DNA of 64,000 bases, taken from an uncultured Eubacterium sp. (lineage in GTDB: Bacteria; Bacillota; Clostridia; Oscillospirales; Acutalibacteraceae). Position numbers and translations under genes: made by a program. The DNA lies in NCBI GenBank assembly GCA_900539325.1, contig UQCC01000006.1:74267-138266 (forward strand), in the 5' to 3' direction. The notes under the pieces are model-generated. The model searched no databases. It was not told where the DNA came from and saw only the letters and a program-made list of their open reading frames with translations. Below, piece after piece: positions 52,236 through 61,542 of the stretch. Every line of letters begins with the position of its first letter. Position 1 is the first letter of the stretch.

Positions 52236-52267
52236 AACGACTGCCTCACAAAAGTGAAGCAGCCGTT
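52236..52267 (-). terminator. Possible terminator of the minus-strand two-component operon
   Basis: Imperfect stem AACGGCTGCTTCAC / GTGAGGCAGTCGTT with a TTTT loop; the T run after it is short. Confidence 0.5.
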
Positions 52268-52284
52268 GGGTGCTTATTTATTTT

Positions 52285-54723
52285 TTATTTTTGTGCTTGT
52301 CTTGGCAAAACAACCTTGACCTTGAACAAATCGCCGTCGATGTGGATTTCCATTCTGCCGTGCATTGCCTGACAGAGGTTGTCTGCAATCGAGAGTCCCA
52401 AACCATTACCCTCCTCGTTGCGTGACTTATCCCCACGAACAAAGCGTTCTTTCAGTTCATCCGCCGAAATATCAAGCTGTTGAGCCGAAACATTTTTGAT
52501 TTCAAACACGGCGGTGTTGTTCTGCTCGTAAACATCCGCATAAACTCTTGAGCCTTTTGCCGAATACTTGCGTGCATTTGACAACAAGTTTTCAATAACT
52601 CTGTATGTCTTTTGACCGTCTGCTATTGCCGAAAGGCTCTTTTTGTCGCCCTTGAAGATGAGTTCAAGTCCGTTGTCGGCAAATTCCTGCTGATGTTCAA
52701 CTACTGCCTGGGTTGCAAGCTCTCCCAAATCAAGCTGTACCAAATTGAGCTTTACCACTCCGCTGGTAATCTTTGACGCTTCCACAAGGTCGTCAATAAG
52801 TCGCTTCAGCCTGCCACCCTTTTCGTCAAGAACACCGATGTATTCCTGCGCTTTTTCGTCTTGAATATCGCAATGCTTCAAGAGGTCAACATAAGTGATG
52901 ATTGATGTGAGCGGTGTTTTCAAATCGTGCGAAACATTTGTGATAAGTTCGCTTCTCATTCGCTCATCTTTAACAGCCTTGTCAACCGCACGGTTAAGTT
53001 CCTCGGCTGTGTATTTTTGTGCATCCACAAGCATTTTGAGGCTTTGCGGAAGTTTTTGGTAGTTAACTCTCGGCGGTCGTCTTTCGTTAAACGCCTTGAT
53101 GATTTCGTCAAGGTCCATAACATATTTCACAACAAACACAAGGCTTGCTACATTCATACCAAACCAAGCAAGGCAAAGGAGCCATCTCACTCCGCCGTCA
53201 TCACAAAACCACACAAAGAACATCAACAGCAAATTGACAACACCGTAGCCGATGAGATATGCCATTAGTTGCTTTTTAAACACATCAGGGCGGTATTTTA
53301 AGAACGCAATGCCTTTCTTCTTTGCAGGTTTTGCAACAACCGTCTTAAAGAGCCATACAAGGCACTTTATCAGCATATAAACAAGTGTGTTTTTGAAAAA
53401 TCCGCTGTGAGCCTTTACCTGTCTTGCCACCGATGTGAGCCACTCGCTCATAACAAGGAAGATTGCAAAAGCAAGGGCACAAACAAGAGGCATGAACATA
53501 TTTGAGTTTACAATGCTGATAATCATATCAGCTAAATCATTGTAAATATCCGCCTCGAAAAACAGAATTTTAGCATAACAATAAAGTGAATTAACCAACA
53601 AGAAAAATCCGCCTGCAACAAGTCCGCCGCTTACAAGAAAATGCAAATCGTTTGGCACTTTGTCGATTTTGGAAGTTTTGTATTCACTGCCTTTTCTGCC
53701 TGCAAGCACGCAGTTCCAAACAAGGAGCAACAGCAAAAGTATGATGCAGGCAACGCTCACGGCAAAGTTTTTCATCGGATTATGATTGACTTTGTCAAAG
53801 TTTTCCTGAATTTCGGAATAGTAATCATCCTTTGCCTTGCTCATATCAATTTGAAAATAAGCCTGCTTTGTGTTATTGGTGTAGAAATCATCATAATCAT
53901 TGCAAAGCGAATAAAATCTGTTTCTGCTCAAATTGTCCTCGCCGAGCCAAAAGCCTTTATCTGCCGTTGCACTCTTTTTGAATGCGTTTACATCATCAAC
54001 ATTTGTGTAAACGACACCGTCTTTTGATTCAATGTAAAATTGCAAAGCATCTGAAACTTCGGTTTGAGTGAAATAAGGTCCGAGATCTTTGGTTACTTCG
54101 TTATCAAACTTTTTTTCAAGGTATTTTTGTGCCTGTTCGCTTGAATATGATAACGGAACAGAACAGGTAAACCACAAATATCTTTCTGGCGAAAGTTCTT
54201 CCGAATAATTTGTCGAAAGTTCTTCCGAATAATCTTTTTCAAAGTAAAAAACATCTCTTCCGAACTCATCGAATTTATGTTGAATGTTATACAGCGATGA
54301 AGCGTCGTCATAATCAACATCACCGTCATCATCTTCGTCATAATATTCATTATACTCATCATTATACGACTTTTGCAACGCTTGACTGTTTGCATCATAA
54401 AAACTTTTTGATTCAAGGTATTTTGCAAGCATACCGTCAACGAATTCCGTTTTCTTTTTTTCTATCTGCTTTTGCATATAGTTTCGATTTGACCAAGCAA
54501 GCACAGAATTAACATCTGTTCTAAAATCATTTTCAAATCCGTTCATGTCATAAACAGTGAGGTCGTTGCTCAGGCAATCGCCAAAGCCAAACAGATACGC
54601 CGATTTGACAACTTCGATTCCGTTGAGCATACCCACGACAACAAAAATCAACGCAAGCAAAAACGAAATAACTCTTGAAGTCTTTTGAATTTTAATATTT
54701 TTCAATTTTGTATCCAAGTCCAT
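52285..54723 (-). CDS. Sensor histidine kinase with multi-span membrane part
   Basis: 812 residues. TM1 near 17-38, then an outer domain of ~280 residues rich in Asp, Glu, Tyr, then several TM helices (near 325-345, 370-390, 405-430, 450-470, 490-535), DHp with VSHDLKTPLTSIITYVDLLK and ATPase (ENLLSNARKYSAKGS, GNGLGLSIADNL). The larger-than-usual membrane region looks like one of the multi-span sensors. Overlaps the regulator gene's end by 32 bases. Signal unknown. Confidence 0.88.
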   Translation of the reverse strand: MDLDTKLKNIKIQKTSRVISFLLALIFVVVGMLNGIEVVKSAYLFGFGDCLSNDLTVYDMNGFENDFRTDVNSVLAWSNRNYMQKQIEKKKTEFVDGMLAKYLESKSFYDANSQALQKSYNDEYNEYYDEDDDGDVDYDDASSLYNIQHKFDEFGRDVFYFEKDYSEELSTNYSEELSPERYLWFTCSVPLSYSSEQAQKYLEKKFDNEVTKDLGPYFTQTEVSDALQFYIESKDGVVYTNVDDVNAFKKSATADKGFWLGEDNLSRNRFYSLCNDYDDFYTNNTKQAYFQIDMSKAKDDYYSEIQENFDKVNHNPMKNFAVSVACIILLLLLLVWNCVLAGRKGSEYKTSKIDKVPNDLHFLVSGGLVAGGFFLLVNSLYCYAKILFFEADIYNDLADMIISIVNSNMFMPLVCALAFAIFLVMSEWLTSVARQVKAHSGFFKNTLVYMLIKCLVWLFKTVVAKPAKKKGIAFLKYRPDVFKKQLMAYLIGYGVVNLLLMFFVWFCDDGGVRWLLCLAWFGMNVASLVFVVKYVMDLDEIIKAFNERRPPRVNYQKLPQSLKMLVDAQKYTAEELNRAVDKAVKDERMRSELITNVSHDLKTPLTSIITYVDLLKHCDIQDEKAQEYIGVLDEKGGRLKRLIDDLVEASKITSGVVKLNLVQLDLGELATQAVVEHQQEFADNGLELIFKGDKKSLSAIADGQKTYRVIENLLSNARKYSAKGSRVYADVYEQNNTAVFEIKNVSAQQLDISADELKERFVRGDKSRNEEGNGLGLSIADNLCQAMHGRMEIHIDGDLFKVKVVLPRQAQK

Positions 54724-55381
54724 ACACCACCTTTAGATATTTAGGGTCTTTGGGGTTAATTTCGATTTTTTCTCGGATATTTCGTATATGTACGGTTACG
54801 GTTTTTTCAATGCCGAACGAAGCCTCGTTCCACACAGCCTCATAAATCTGCGAAGAAGAAAGAACAACATTCATATTCTGCATAAGATATTCAAGAATTC
54901 TGTATTCACGGGCTGTGAGGTGAACCTCCTCGCCGTCAACGGTCACACGCTTTGACTTTGTGTCGAGCACAAGACCGCCCGTGATGAGCTGACTGTCGGT
55001 TTTCACCATCGAGCCGAGAGTTGAATAGCGTCTGATTTGGCTTTTCACCCTCGCCACAAGCTCAAGAGGATTGAACGGCTTTGTAACATAATCATCGGCA
55101 CCGAATGAAAGTCCCGTGATTTTGTCCGTGTCTTCGCTCTTGGCAGAAAGAAGAATAATCGGAAAATTCTTGTTTTCTCTGATTTTGAGCATAGCGTTTA
55201 AGCCGTCAATCTTGGGCATCATAATATCAAGGATGAGGCAGTGCACTTCATTATTTTCCGCAACCCTGATACATTCCTCGCCGTCAGAAGCGGTGAGAAC
55301 ATTGTAGCCCTCGTTTTCAAGATAAATCTTAATTGAATTTTGAATTGCGATGTCGTCATCGCATACTAAAACCGTGTACAT
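54692..55381 (-). CDS. Response regulator, OmpR family, partner of the kinase
   Basis: 229 residues. DDDIAIQNSIKIYLENEGY, phospho-Asp in CLILDIMMPKIDGL, LLSAKSEDTDKI, and a winged helix (EVHLTAREYRILEYLMQNMN, HIRNIREKIEINPKDPKYLK). First gene of the two-component operon on the minus strand, overlapping the kinase by 32 bases. Its regulon is not evident. Confidence 0.93.
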   Translation of the reverse strand: MYTVLVCDDDIAIQNSIKIYLENEGYNVLTASDGEECIRVAENNEVHCLILDIMMPKIDGLNAMLKIRENKNFPIILLSAKSEDTDKITGLSFGADDYVTKPFNPLELVARVKSQIRRYSTLGSMVKTDSQLITGGLVLDTKSKRVTVDGEEVHLTAREYRILEYLMQNMNVVLSSSQIYEAVWNEASFGIEKTVTVHIRNIREKIEINPKDPKYLKVVYGLGYKIEKY

Positions 55382-55503
55382 ATATTTCCCCTCCGGTGAT
55401 TATATTAAACCATACCGAATTTAATAATTGAACAAGAAAAAGTAAAGAACTGTCAAAGAATTGTACATTGAGAAGTAGGGGAGGATATTATCCTCCCGAA
55501 AAA

Positions 55504-56844
55504 TCATCTTTTTTTAATATAATGATACTTTTTGTTTTGAGTGAAAATGAACACTTCCGACATAATAAGTGTACAAACTTCTGCAACCGTGATTGAAAGC
55601 CAAATTGCCTGCTTGCCGAACAACAGCGGCAAAGCAAAAATGCAAACGATTTGGAACAAAAGCGTTCTCAAGAAGGATATAATCGCACTGACAAGTCCGT
55701 TGTTGAGTGCCGTAAAAAATGCCGAAGCGTAAATGTTATATCCGACAATCAAGTACGAAGTTGCAAACAGTCTGAACGCCATAACCGTAAGGTCATATAA
55801 GCCCTCGTCATAGCCGACATAAATGTTTGCAATAGGTCCTGCAAGAAATACGGACGCAAGCGTAATAATTGCCGAAGCACCGAACAAAATAGCAAGACTT
55901 TTTTTGAAAATATTTTGCAATTCCTTGTTGTTTTCGGCACCGTAATTGTAACCGACAATAGGTGCGGAACCGATGGAATAGCCGATAAAGAGCGATGTAA
56001 ACATAAAGTTTAAATACATAATTGTGCCGTAAGCCGCAACGCCGTTTTCGCCGTAATATTTCATAAGCTGATAGTTGTACATTATGCTTACGATATTTGT
56101 GGAAAGATTTGTCATAAGCTCGGATGAACCGTTTGTACAGGTTTTGAGCAAAATTTTACCGTCAAATTTTGTTTTGCAAAGACGGAGTGAGCTTGAATTT
56201 TTGCTTATAAAATAGATAAGCGGAACTATACCGCCGATACTTTCACCCGTTACCGTAGCGGCTGCCGCACCGACAATGCCCCATTTGAACACGCCGACAA
56301 ACAAAAAGTCCAAAATAATATTTGTAACGCCTGCAATGATTGTTACGGCAAGTCCGATATGCGGTTTGCCTGCCGTAGGCATAAAACTTTGAAAGAACAC
56401 CTGGAGCATAAACGGAGTTATGCTGATCGTTATAATTCTGCCGTAAAGAACGCAATATTCAAGCATATTTTTATCTGCACCGAGGAGCTTCGCTATTTGC
56501 GGCATAGCAATTTCAGCCGCAACAAAAATCACAATTCCGACAGTTATTGTGATATATACAAGCATTGAAAAAACTTCGTTTGCCTTTTTATTTTTACCCT
56601 CGCCGAGCAATTTGGATACAATGGCATTACCGCCCGTGCCGAACATAAAGCCTATTACGCCCATCATTAATAAAAACGGCATAACAAGATTAACGGCGGC
56701 AAACTGTGTTTTGCCCGTGTAATTTGATACAAAGTAGCCGTCAACAACATTGTAAATGCTTGAAAATATCATCATAACGATTGACGGAATTGTAAATTGC
56801 ATCAACTTCTTAAAATTAAAATGGTCCGAAATTTGTGTTTTCAT
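55504..56844 (-). CDS. MATE-family multidrug/sodium-type efflux transporter
   Basis: 446 residues with twelve hydrophobic segments. Start: FKKLMQFTIPSIVMMIFSSIYNVVDGYFV; TGGNAIVSKLLGEGKNKKANEVF and GYSIGSAPIVGYNYGAEN are characteristic MATE blocks. Exports cationic drugs or metabolites in exchange for ions. Own promoter and no partner gene. Confidence 0.92.
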   Translation of the reverse strand: MKTQISDHFNFKKLMQFTIPSIVMMIFSSIYNVVDGYFVSNYTGKTQFAAVNLVMPFLLMMGVIGFMFGTGGNAIVSKLLGEGKNKKANEVFSMLVYITITVGIVIFVAAEIAMPQIAKLLGADKNMLEYCVLYGRIITISITPFMLQVFFQSFMPTAGKPHIGLAVTIIAGVTNIILDFLFVGVFKWGIVGAAAATVTGESIGGIVPLIYFISKNSSSLRLCKTKFDGKILLKTCTNGSSELMTNLSTNIVSIMYNYQLMKYYGENGVAAYGTIMYLNFMFTSLFIGYSIGSAPIVGYNYGAENNKELQNIFKKSLAILFGASAIITLASVFLAGPIANIYVGYDEGLYDLTVMAFRLFATSYLIVGYNIYASAFFTALNNGLVSAIISFLRTLLFQIVCIFALPLLFGKQAIWLSITVAEVCTLIMSEVFIFTQNKKYHYIKKR

Positions 56845-56874
56845 TTTTCCTCTCCGAATCTATTTTACTCAATG

Positions 56875-56903
56875 ACTATACCATATATATGTAGATTTGA
56901 CAA
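56875..56903 (-). promoter_or_regulatory. Promoter of the MATE gene
   Basis: Minus strand: TTGTCA, 17-base spacer, TATAGT. Confidence 0.75.
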
Positions 56904-56936
56904 CCGTGAATGTAAAAACCGCAAAAAACAAAAAAT

Positions 56937-56962
56937 CACCCGTAGCATTTCTACCACGGGTG
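56937..56962 (-). terminator. Terminator of the NfeD-SPFH operon
   Basis: Stem CACCCGTGGTAG / CTACGGGTG with a loop of about five bases and a T-rich run on the minus strand. Confidence 0.8.
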
Positions 56963-56974
56963 CAATAAATTACT

Positions 56975-57895
56975 TTACTTTGTTGCTTCAACAATGCCCT
57001 CTGCAAGGCCGGCAATAGATTGAATTTCCGATGGAATAATAATCTTTGTTGCCTGACCGTCTGCCGCTTTTGCAAAAGCTTCAAGAGCTTTAAGTTTAAG
57101 CACCGCATCGTTTGCATTTGCTTCGTTAAGCAGCTTGATTGCCTCTGCGCTTGCTTGCTGAACGGTTGCGATAGCCTGTGCCTCACCCTCTGCTTCTCTG
57201 ATTTTTGCTTCTTTAACAGCTTCTGCGGCAAGAATTGCGGATTGCTTTTCTGCCTCAGCTTCAAGGATTTTTGATTCTTTATGACCTTCTGCCACAAGAA
57301 TTCTCGATTGCTTTTCACCCTCGGCACGGAGGATAGCCTCACGGCGTTCACGCTCTGCCTTCATCTGCTTTTCCATAGCGTCCTGAATTTCACGAGGAGG
57401 GATAATGTTTTTTAGTTCAACTCTGTTAACCTTGATGCCCCACGGGTCGGTTGCTTCATCAAGAATTACACGGATTTTTGCATTGATAGTGTCACGGGAT
57501 GTGAGAGTTGAGTCAAGCTCAAGCTCACCGATGATGTTACGGAGTGTTGTTGCCGACAAATTTTCAATAGCGGAAATCGGACTTTCAACACCGTAGCAGT
57601 AAAGTTTTGGGTCGGTGATTTGATAAAACACAACCGTGTCAATCTGCATAGTAACATTATCTTTTGTAATTACAGGCTGTGGTTTGAAGTCAACAACCTG
57701 CTCTTTGAGGGATACAATCTTTGCAATTCTGTCGATAAACGGGACTTTCACATGAAGTCCTGTTTCCCAAGTTGTAAAGTAAGTGCCGAGTCTTTCAATA
57801 ACATAAGCCTTTGATTGCGGAACAACTCTGATGTTTGCAAAAACGAGAGCCAAAAGTGCAACAACGAGCACAACGATTACTATAATTAATTTCAT
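56975..57895 (-). CDS. SPFH/Band 7 (stomatin-like, QmcA-type) membrane protein
   Basis: 306 residues. One N-terminal membrane anchor (IIVIVVLVVALLALVFANI), then the SPFH domain (IRVVPQSKAYVIERLGTYFT, VPFIDRIAKIVSLKEQVVDF, TVVFYQITDPKLYCYGVESP), a conserved IIPPREIQDAMEKQM and a long Glu/Ala/Lys-rich coiled coil (residues ~180-270). Forms ring- or raft-like assemblies. Partner of the NfeD-like protein upstream, a typical pair. Confidence 0.93.
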   Translation of the reverse strand: MKLIIVIVVLVVALLALVFANIRVVPQSKAYVIERLGTYFTTWETGLHVKVPFIDRIAKIVSLKEQVVDFKPQPVITKDNVTMQIDTVVFYQITDPKLYCYGVESPISAIENLSATTLRNIIGELELDSTLTSRDTINAKIRVILDEATDPWGIKVNRVELKNIIPPREIQDAMEKQMKAERERREAILRAEGEKQSRILVAEGHKESKILEAEAEKQSAILAAEAVKEAKIREAEGEAQAIATVQQASAEAIKLLNEANANDAVLKLKALEAFAKAADGQATKIIIPSEIQSIAGLAEGIVEATK

Positions 57896-57927
57896 AAATT
57901 TTCTCCTTTAAATAATTCTATTATATG

Positions 57928-58365
57928 TTAATTTTGTTTAACTATTAATTTTACGCCGTCAATTTTTTCAACAGCAACGAGGCTGTTTGGCGGAAGAATT
58001 TTGTCATCACAACTTCGGGCAGTCCAAACCTTTCCGTCAATTTTCACTGTTCCTGTCTGTGCAATGTTGTTGATTTCCTCAACAACCACAGCAGTCTGCC
58101 CGATGACTCGGTCGGCATTAGTCGGCTGAACCTTTGTTTGCAGTTTTTTGCGAACAAGCGGTCTTGTCACCAAAAGTGCAAGCACACTGACCGCAATGCA
58201 AATAACAACTTGAAGGTAAATCGGGGCACCGAGAAGTGCCGACACAAGACCTGCGACCGAGCCGATAACAAACCATATCGACACGAGCTGAACAGTTATC
58301 GCTTCAAGCACACCGAACCCGATAATAGCCGCCGCCCAAATAATGTACATCATTGAATCAGACAT
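57928..58365 (-). CDS. NfeD-like membrane protein
   Basis: 145 residues. Two or three TM segments (MYIIWAAAIIGFGVLEAITV, LGAPIYLQVVICIAVSVLALL) and a C-terminal OB-fold (VIGQTAVVVEEINNIAQTGT, VKIDGKVWTARS, VVAVEKIDGVKLIV). Short NfeD type without the serine-protease domain. It is paired with the SPFH gene 32 bases downstream. Start chosen as ATG 58365, nine bases after GGAGGTG. Confidence 0.9.
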   Translation of the reverse strand: MSDSMMYIIWAAAIIGFGVLEAITVQLVSIWFVIGSVAGLVSALLGAPIYLQVVICIAVSVLALLVTRPLVRKKLQTKVQPTNADRVIGQTAVVVEEINNIAQTGTVKIDGKVWTARSCDDKILPPNSLVAVEKIDGVKLIVKQN

Positions 58366-58422
58366 ACTTTTTTTCACCTCCATAAGAAATTACATATGTC
58401 AACCTTTCCATATGTTGTACAC

Positions 58423-58451
58423 ATTATACCATATTTCGGCGATATTTTCAA
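58423..58451 (-). promoter_or_regulatory. Promoter of the NfeD-SPFH operon
   Basis: Minus strand: TTGAAA, 17-base spacer, TATAAT. Two near-identical ATATGTTGT boxes on the + strand bracket it, one beside the -10 region and one beside the -35. Confidence 0.82.
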
Positions 58452-58728
58452 TATGTTGTGAACAATATGAACGAGATTTACAATCTGTTCACACTCCGAT
58501 ACTACAGGAATAACACGAATAATTTTGACATACAACCTGTTGTGGTTAAAATATGCGTGTATCTAAAAAGCCGGCAAGGAAAGCAATCTTGACTAATTCA
58601 TTAAACAATGTTAACATTAATTCAGAAATAAAAATAGCCTACAAGTCCAATATAATTTTATGAGGTCTCTGCTGATTTAATATAACGGACGGTAAGCATA
58701 TAAATATACAGACGGGAGTGTAAAAAAT
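58452..58728. other. Gene-free AT-rich interval
   Basis: Nothing recognised apart from the promoter on its left edge; mostly AT-rich sequence with a GACGGGAGTG ribosome binding site for the next gene at its right end. Confidence 0.6.
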
Positions 58729-59511
58729 ATGATACTTAAAAAGAGCTCAACAATAATTTGCTTAACAATACAATTACTGTTGAATATCGTTTGCATGATA
58801 TTGGTATACATGTATGTTATAAAAATAAAAATTCCTGTTCAACTGTATGTCGGATTCGAATTTCTGAATGATTTGTATCTTTCGTTTGCGGGTTATTTGT
58901 TCTTTTTATTACTGATAGTTTTTAATATCATAACAATCATTTGTATAGTTTCTGAAATTATAAATTTAAAAAATAAAAATACAGATAACTCTTCTGTCAA
59001 AAGAATAATTATTATTCCTCTTGTATTTATTTTTTGTTTTCAACTTGTTGGTGCCATTCCGGCAGCCACACAAAAGGTAAAAAATTTTTCCGATGTCAAT
59101 TTATCGTTTGATGATGAATATTCGGGTGTTATTTCTGATTTGGATTCATATTATATATGTGTTGACAATCCTATTGCAAAAGCCGGATATTTAGAAAAAT
59201 ATTATAGAGATAATAATCAAGATATAAGGTTTTTGTGCTCATATCAACAGGGCAAATACAGCTTTTTTAATGATGATTTTGAAATAATTGACGAAAGCGA
59301 GTATTCATTTAAAAATAAGGTTGAAAAAGAAAAATACACTCTTTATTATGACCTTGACGGTGATTCTGTAAGTTACGCTCTTACTGTAATTAAAAATGAT
59401 TTTAGATACATAGCAATTTTCAGTGATGAGAATTTATTGAAAGATTCTTATTCAATCGAAGATTTTGTTAATGACAGTCTGAGTATATATGACGAATGGA
59501 ACAGCTTATAA
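58729..59511 (+). CDS. Multi-span membrane protein with outer domain, unknown function
   Basis: 260 residues. Three hydrophobic segments (about 8-30, 46-80 and 92-112), then ~145 residues outside with many Asp, Tyr, Ser and a double-psi-like pattern (VNLSFDDEYSGVISDLDSYY, FNDDFEIIDESEYSFKNK). Codon usage is more AT-rich than the flanking genes. Possibly an immunity or accessory protein of the broken Rhs element nearby; no family recognised. Confidence 0.75.
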   Translation: MILKKSSTIICLTIQLLLNIVCMILVYMYVIKIKIPVQLYVGFEFLNDLYLSFAGYLFFLLLIVFNIITIICIVSEIINLKNKNTDNSSVKRIIIIPLVFIFCFQLVGAIPAATQKVKNFSDVNLSFDDEYSGVISDLDSYYICVDNPIAKAGYLEKYYRDNNQDIRFLCSYQQGKYSFFNDDFEIIDESEYSFKNKVEKEKYTLYYDLDGDSVSYALTVIKNDFRYIAIFSDENLLKDSYSIEDFVNDSLSIYDEWNSL

Positions 59512-59597
59512 GATTAAGAAAAAGGTATTTGAGTGTTTGATTTCTTTGCAAATATTACTTCTGCCGCAGTTTCAAGAAGATTTTAAGGAGAATAATA

Positions 59598-60035
59598 ATG
59601 TGTTTTGATGGAATTTGGATAAAAGCCATTTCCTTATTAGTGATGTCTGTGATTACTCTTATATGTGGTATTTATGCTTTAAAAAAGATGAAATGGAAGC
59701 CCTATGAATTTATGGTAGTAATAGTAGTTTGTATTTTTTTGCTGATTTTAGGTTGTAAAAACGTAAATTATGCAATTAACCCTGAAATCAAAACAATCAG
59801 TGTAAACTATAACTATCAGAGTAGCAATGGCGTTATTTTTGGTCGGGAATATCATTTTGTTGATGAAAAAGATAACAGCTATGATTTAACTATGGATCCT
59901 ATTACAACAAGAAAAATTTTCCAAAATAAGGATTTTAACAAAAAAACAAAATATATTATCAAATATGAAAAGAAGTCAAATGTAATAATATATATTGATG
60001 AAGCTACTAATACAAATGTTAATCAGATTTCATAA
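59598..60035 (+). CDS. Two-span membrane protein with a small outer domain, unknown
   Basis: 145 residues. Two hydrophobic segments (about 8-26 and 36-55), then a ~90-residue beta-rich outer part (TISVNYNYQSSNGVIFG, YHFVDEKDNSYDLTMD). AAGGAGAAT site. Followed by a terminator. AT-rich codons, as in the gene before it. No homologue family recognised. Confidence 0.72.
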   Translation: MCFDGIWIKAISLLVMSVITLICGIYALKKMKWKPYEFMVVIVVCIFLLILGCKNVNYAINPEIKTISVNYNYQSSNGVIFGREYHFVDEKDNSYDLTMDPITTRKIFQNKDFNKKTKYIIKYEKKSNVIIYIDEATNTNVNQIS

Positions 60036-60044
60036 CAACAAATA

Positions 60045-60072
60045 GGGCTGAGGAAACTCAGCCCTATTATAT
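60045..60072 (+). terminator. Terminator after the 145-residue gene
   Basis: Perfect GGGCTGAG / CTCAGCCC stem with GAAA loop, T-rich tail. Confidence 0.9.
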
Positions 60073-60137
60073 TTTATATTACCATTCTCCTAACCCCAAG
60101 CAAAGCTTTTGTAAGTTTCAATCCAACTTTCAAGGCT

Positions 60138-60430
60138 TTGAATTTTTATTTCACCGATATTGTGAGCGACCATATCGTTGCCGATGTAGATGCCGGCAAA
60201 AATCTTGAAAGTATTGTTGACGGAAACAACAAATACAGTTATACTTATGATGAAACAGGTATCAGAACATCAAAGACTGTAAACGGCAAAACAACTTATT
60301 ACAATACCAAAGACGGCGTTATTCTGTCACAGACTGATTGAACAGATACCCTTTATTTTCAATATGATAATACAGGTAGCCTCTCGGTTTTATTTGTGAC
60401 GGTACGCAATATTTATATAAATATAAAATC
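60138..60430 (+). pseudogene. Rhs (YD-repeat) fragment with stop and frameshift
   Basis: The frame encodes DAGKNLESIVDGNNKYSYTY, ETGIRTSKTVNGKTTYYNTK, DGVILSQTD, which are the Rhs/YD-repeat core. TGA at 60339 interrupts (a G-to-T change from the GGA expected), and the sequence goes on in frame (TDTLYFQYDNTGS), then a one-base deletion near 60380 shifts to the frame encoding GFICDGTQYLYKY. The N-terminal part and the toxin tip are missing. This is a remnant of a polymorphic-toxin shell, not a functional gene. Confidence 0.85.
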
Positions 60431-60462
60431 AATGCACATTCATTTTATTTATGGGGCAAAAC

Positions 60463-60753
60463 ATGAAAGTATTAATATCAATACAATACCCTTATGCAAT
60501 TATTGAAATTCCAAATCGTTTAGAAAATTCATTTATAAAAATAAAAAATGATTATATAAACATGCTAAACGATGGTACAAATAATAGTTTAATAAACTAT
60601 GATGATTGCTCAGGAACAAGTCGGATTTTTTCAATGACCATAGAATGGCTAAGTCAATATTTGATTAATGATGAAGAAATAAAAATAATAACTCTAAAAC
60701 CAAGTGATAAAGAAACCCAAAACTTTTCAAAAAAGAATTCTCTTTTCATTTAA
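60463..60753 (+). CDS. Small unknown protein next to Rhs remnant
   Basis: 96 residues, MKVLISIQYPYAIIEIP start and DGTNNSLINYDDCSGTSRI. Soluble-looking. It begins at the place where an Rhs shell would continue into its tip, so it could be an immunity-type orphan; this is speculation. No strong ribosome binding site, and AT-rich codons. An ATG at 60451 is an alternative start. Confidence 0.5.
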   Translation: MKVLISIQYPYAIIEIPNRLENSFIKIKNDYINMLNDGTNNSLINYDDCSGTSRIFSMTIEWLSQYLINDEEIKIITLKPSDKETQNFSKKNSLFI

Positions 60754-60801
60754 TATAAAAACTTTCAACATTATTGATTTTACTACAAAAGGAGCAAATT
60801 A

Positions 60802-61449
60802 ATGTTTTTAGAAAAAGAAATTTTAATAAAAATGATATTTATTTTTGTTAAAAGCATTATTATTTTGTCACTTTATTTGCATTTTGACAAACGAAATAAT
60901 ATTAAAAGAAAGACTATTGAATATCTTACAATTTTTATTTTCTGTGATTTATATGTTGTTATTGATGTAATTAAGGAATTAAAATCAAAGAGCCATACCA
61001 CGCAAAAAGCACTTATTGTAGTTCTAACGGTATTGCTAATTGCTAATTCTGCGGCAGGTTCTGTTAATATCATATATAATAAATTGAGTGATACTCATTC
61101 ATCCTCTACCGAAACGGTATCAAAATATTATGACCGAAAGGGTATTGAGTATAACGAATTGGAAAATGTGGTCTACTATACCGAAGACGGTGCAGAATTT
61201 AAGTATGACGCCAAGCAGTTTGAATATGTTTGTATTGTCAATACAAAGAAAAACAAATATAACTCGCGATATGACAGCCTGTTTACATATATCGACAAAA
61301 ACGGCTGGATAGTCTTTTCCGACAATATACTTGATTTTGATAAAAGCAAGGGAGATTTCGGCTTTTACGATAAAAATACAGATGAATATTATGCCGATAT
61401 TCACGCAATACGTTGGAACAAAGACGGAACGGTTTATTGGGATTATTAG
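60802..61449 (+). CDS. Membrane protein with an outer domain, unknown
   Basis: 215 residues. Three hydrophobic segments (about 6-25, 40-60, 70-92), then ~120 residues (VYYTEDGAEFKYDAKQFEYV, KNGWIVFSDNILDFDKSKGD). Architecture resembles the 260-residue gene at 58.7 kb (three spans plus acidic outer domain). AAAGGAGC site. No family recognised. May be another orphan of the decayed Rhs region. Confidence 0.72.
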   Translation: MFLEKEILIKMIFIFVKSIIILSLYLHFDKRNNIKRKTIEYLTIFIFCDLYVVIDVIKELKSKSHTTQKALIVVLTVLLIANSAAGSVNIIYNKLSDTHSSSTETVSKYYDRKGIEYNELENVVYYTEDGAEFKYDAKQFEYVCIVNTKKNKYNSRYDSLFTYIDKNGWIVFSDNILDFDKSKGDFGFYDKNTDEYYADIHAIRWNKDGTVYWDY

Positions 61450-61497
61450 ATTAAAAAACAACAAATGTTAACCAACAAATGATTAATAGATGAGAAA

Positions 61498-61542
61498 AAG
61501 GCACAACTTACGGAGAAAAATTCCGCAGGTTGTGCCTTAACT
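61498..61542. terminator. Bidirectional terminator
   Basis: Stem AAGGCACAAC / GTTGTGCCTT with an inner CGGA / TCCG pair and GAAAAA loop, between convergent genes. Confidence 0.87.

Noticed and set aside
58441..58728. CRISPR array or repeat cluster in AT-rich interval
   Set aside because: No regularly spaced repeats of 25-40 bases were found; only two short direct boxes near the promoter.
60066..60137. Gene fragment between terminator and Rhs remnant
   Set aside because: Short conceptual translations on both strands contain stops and match nothing I recognise.
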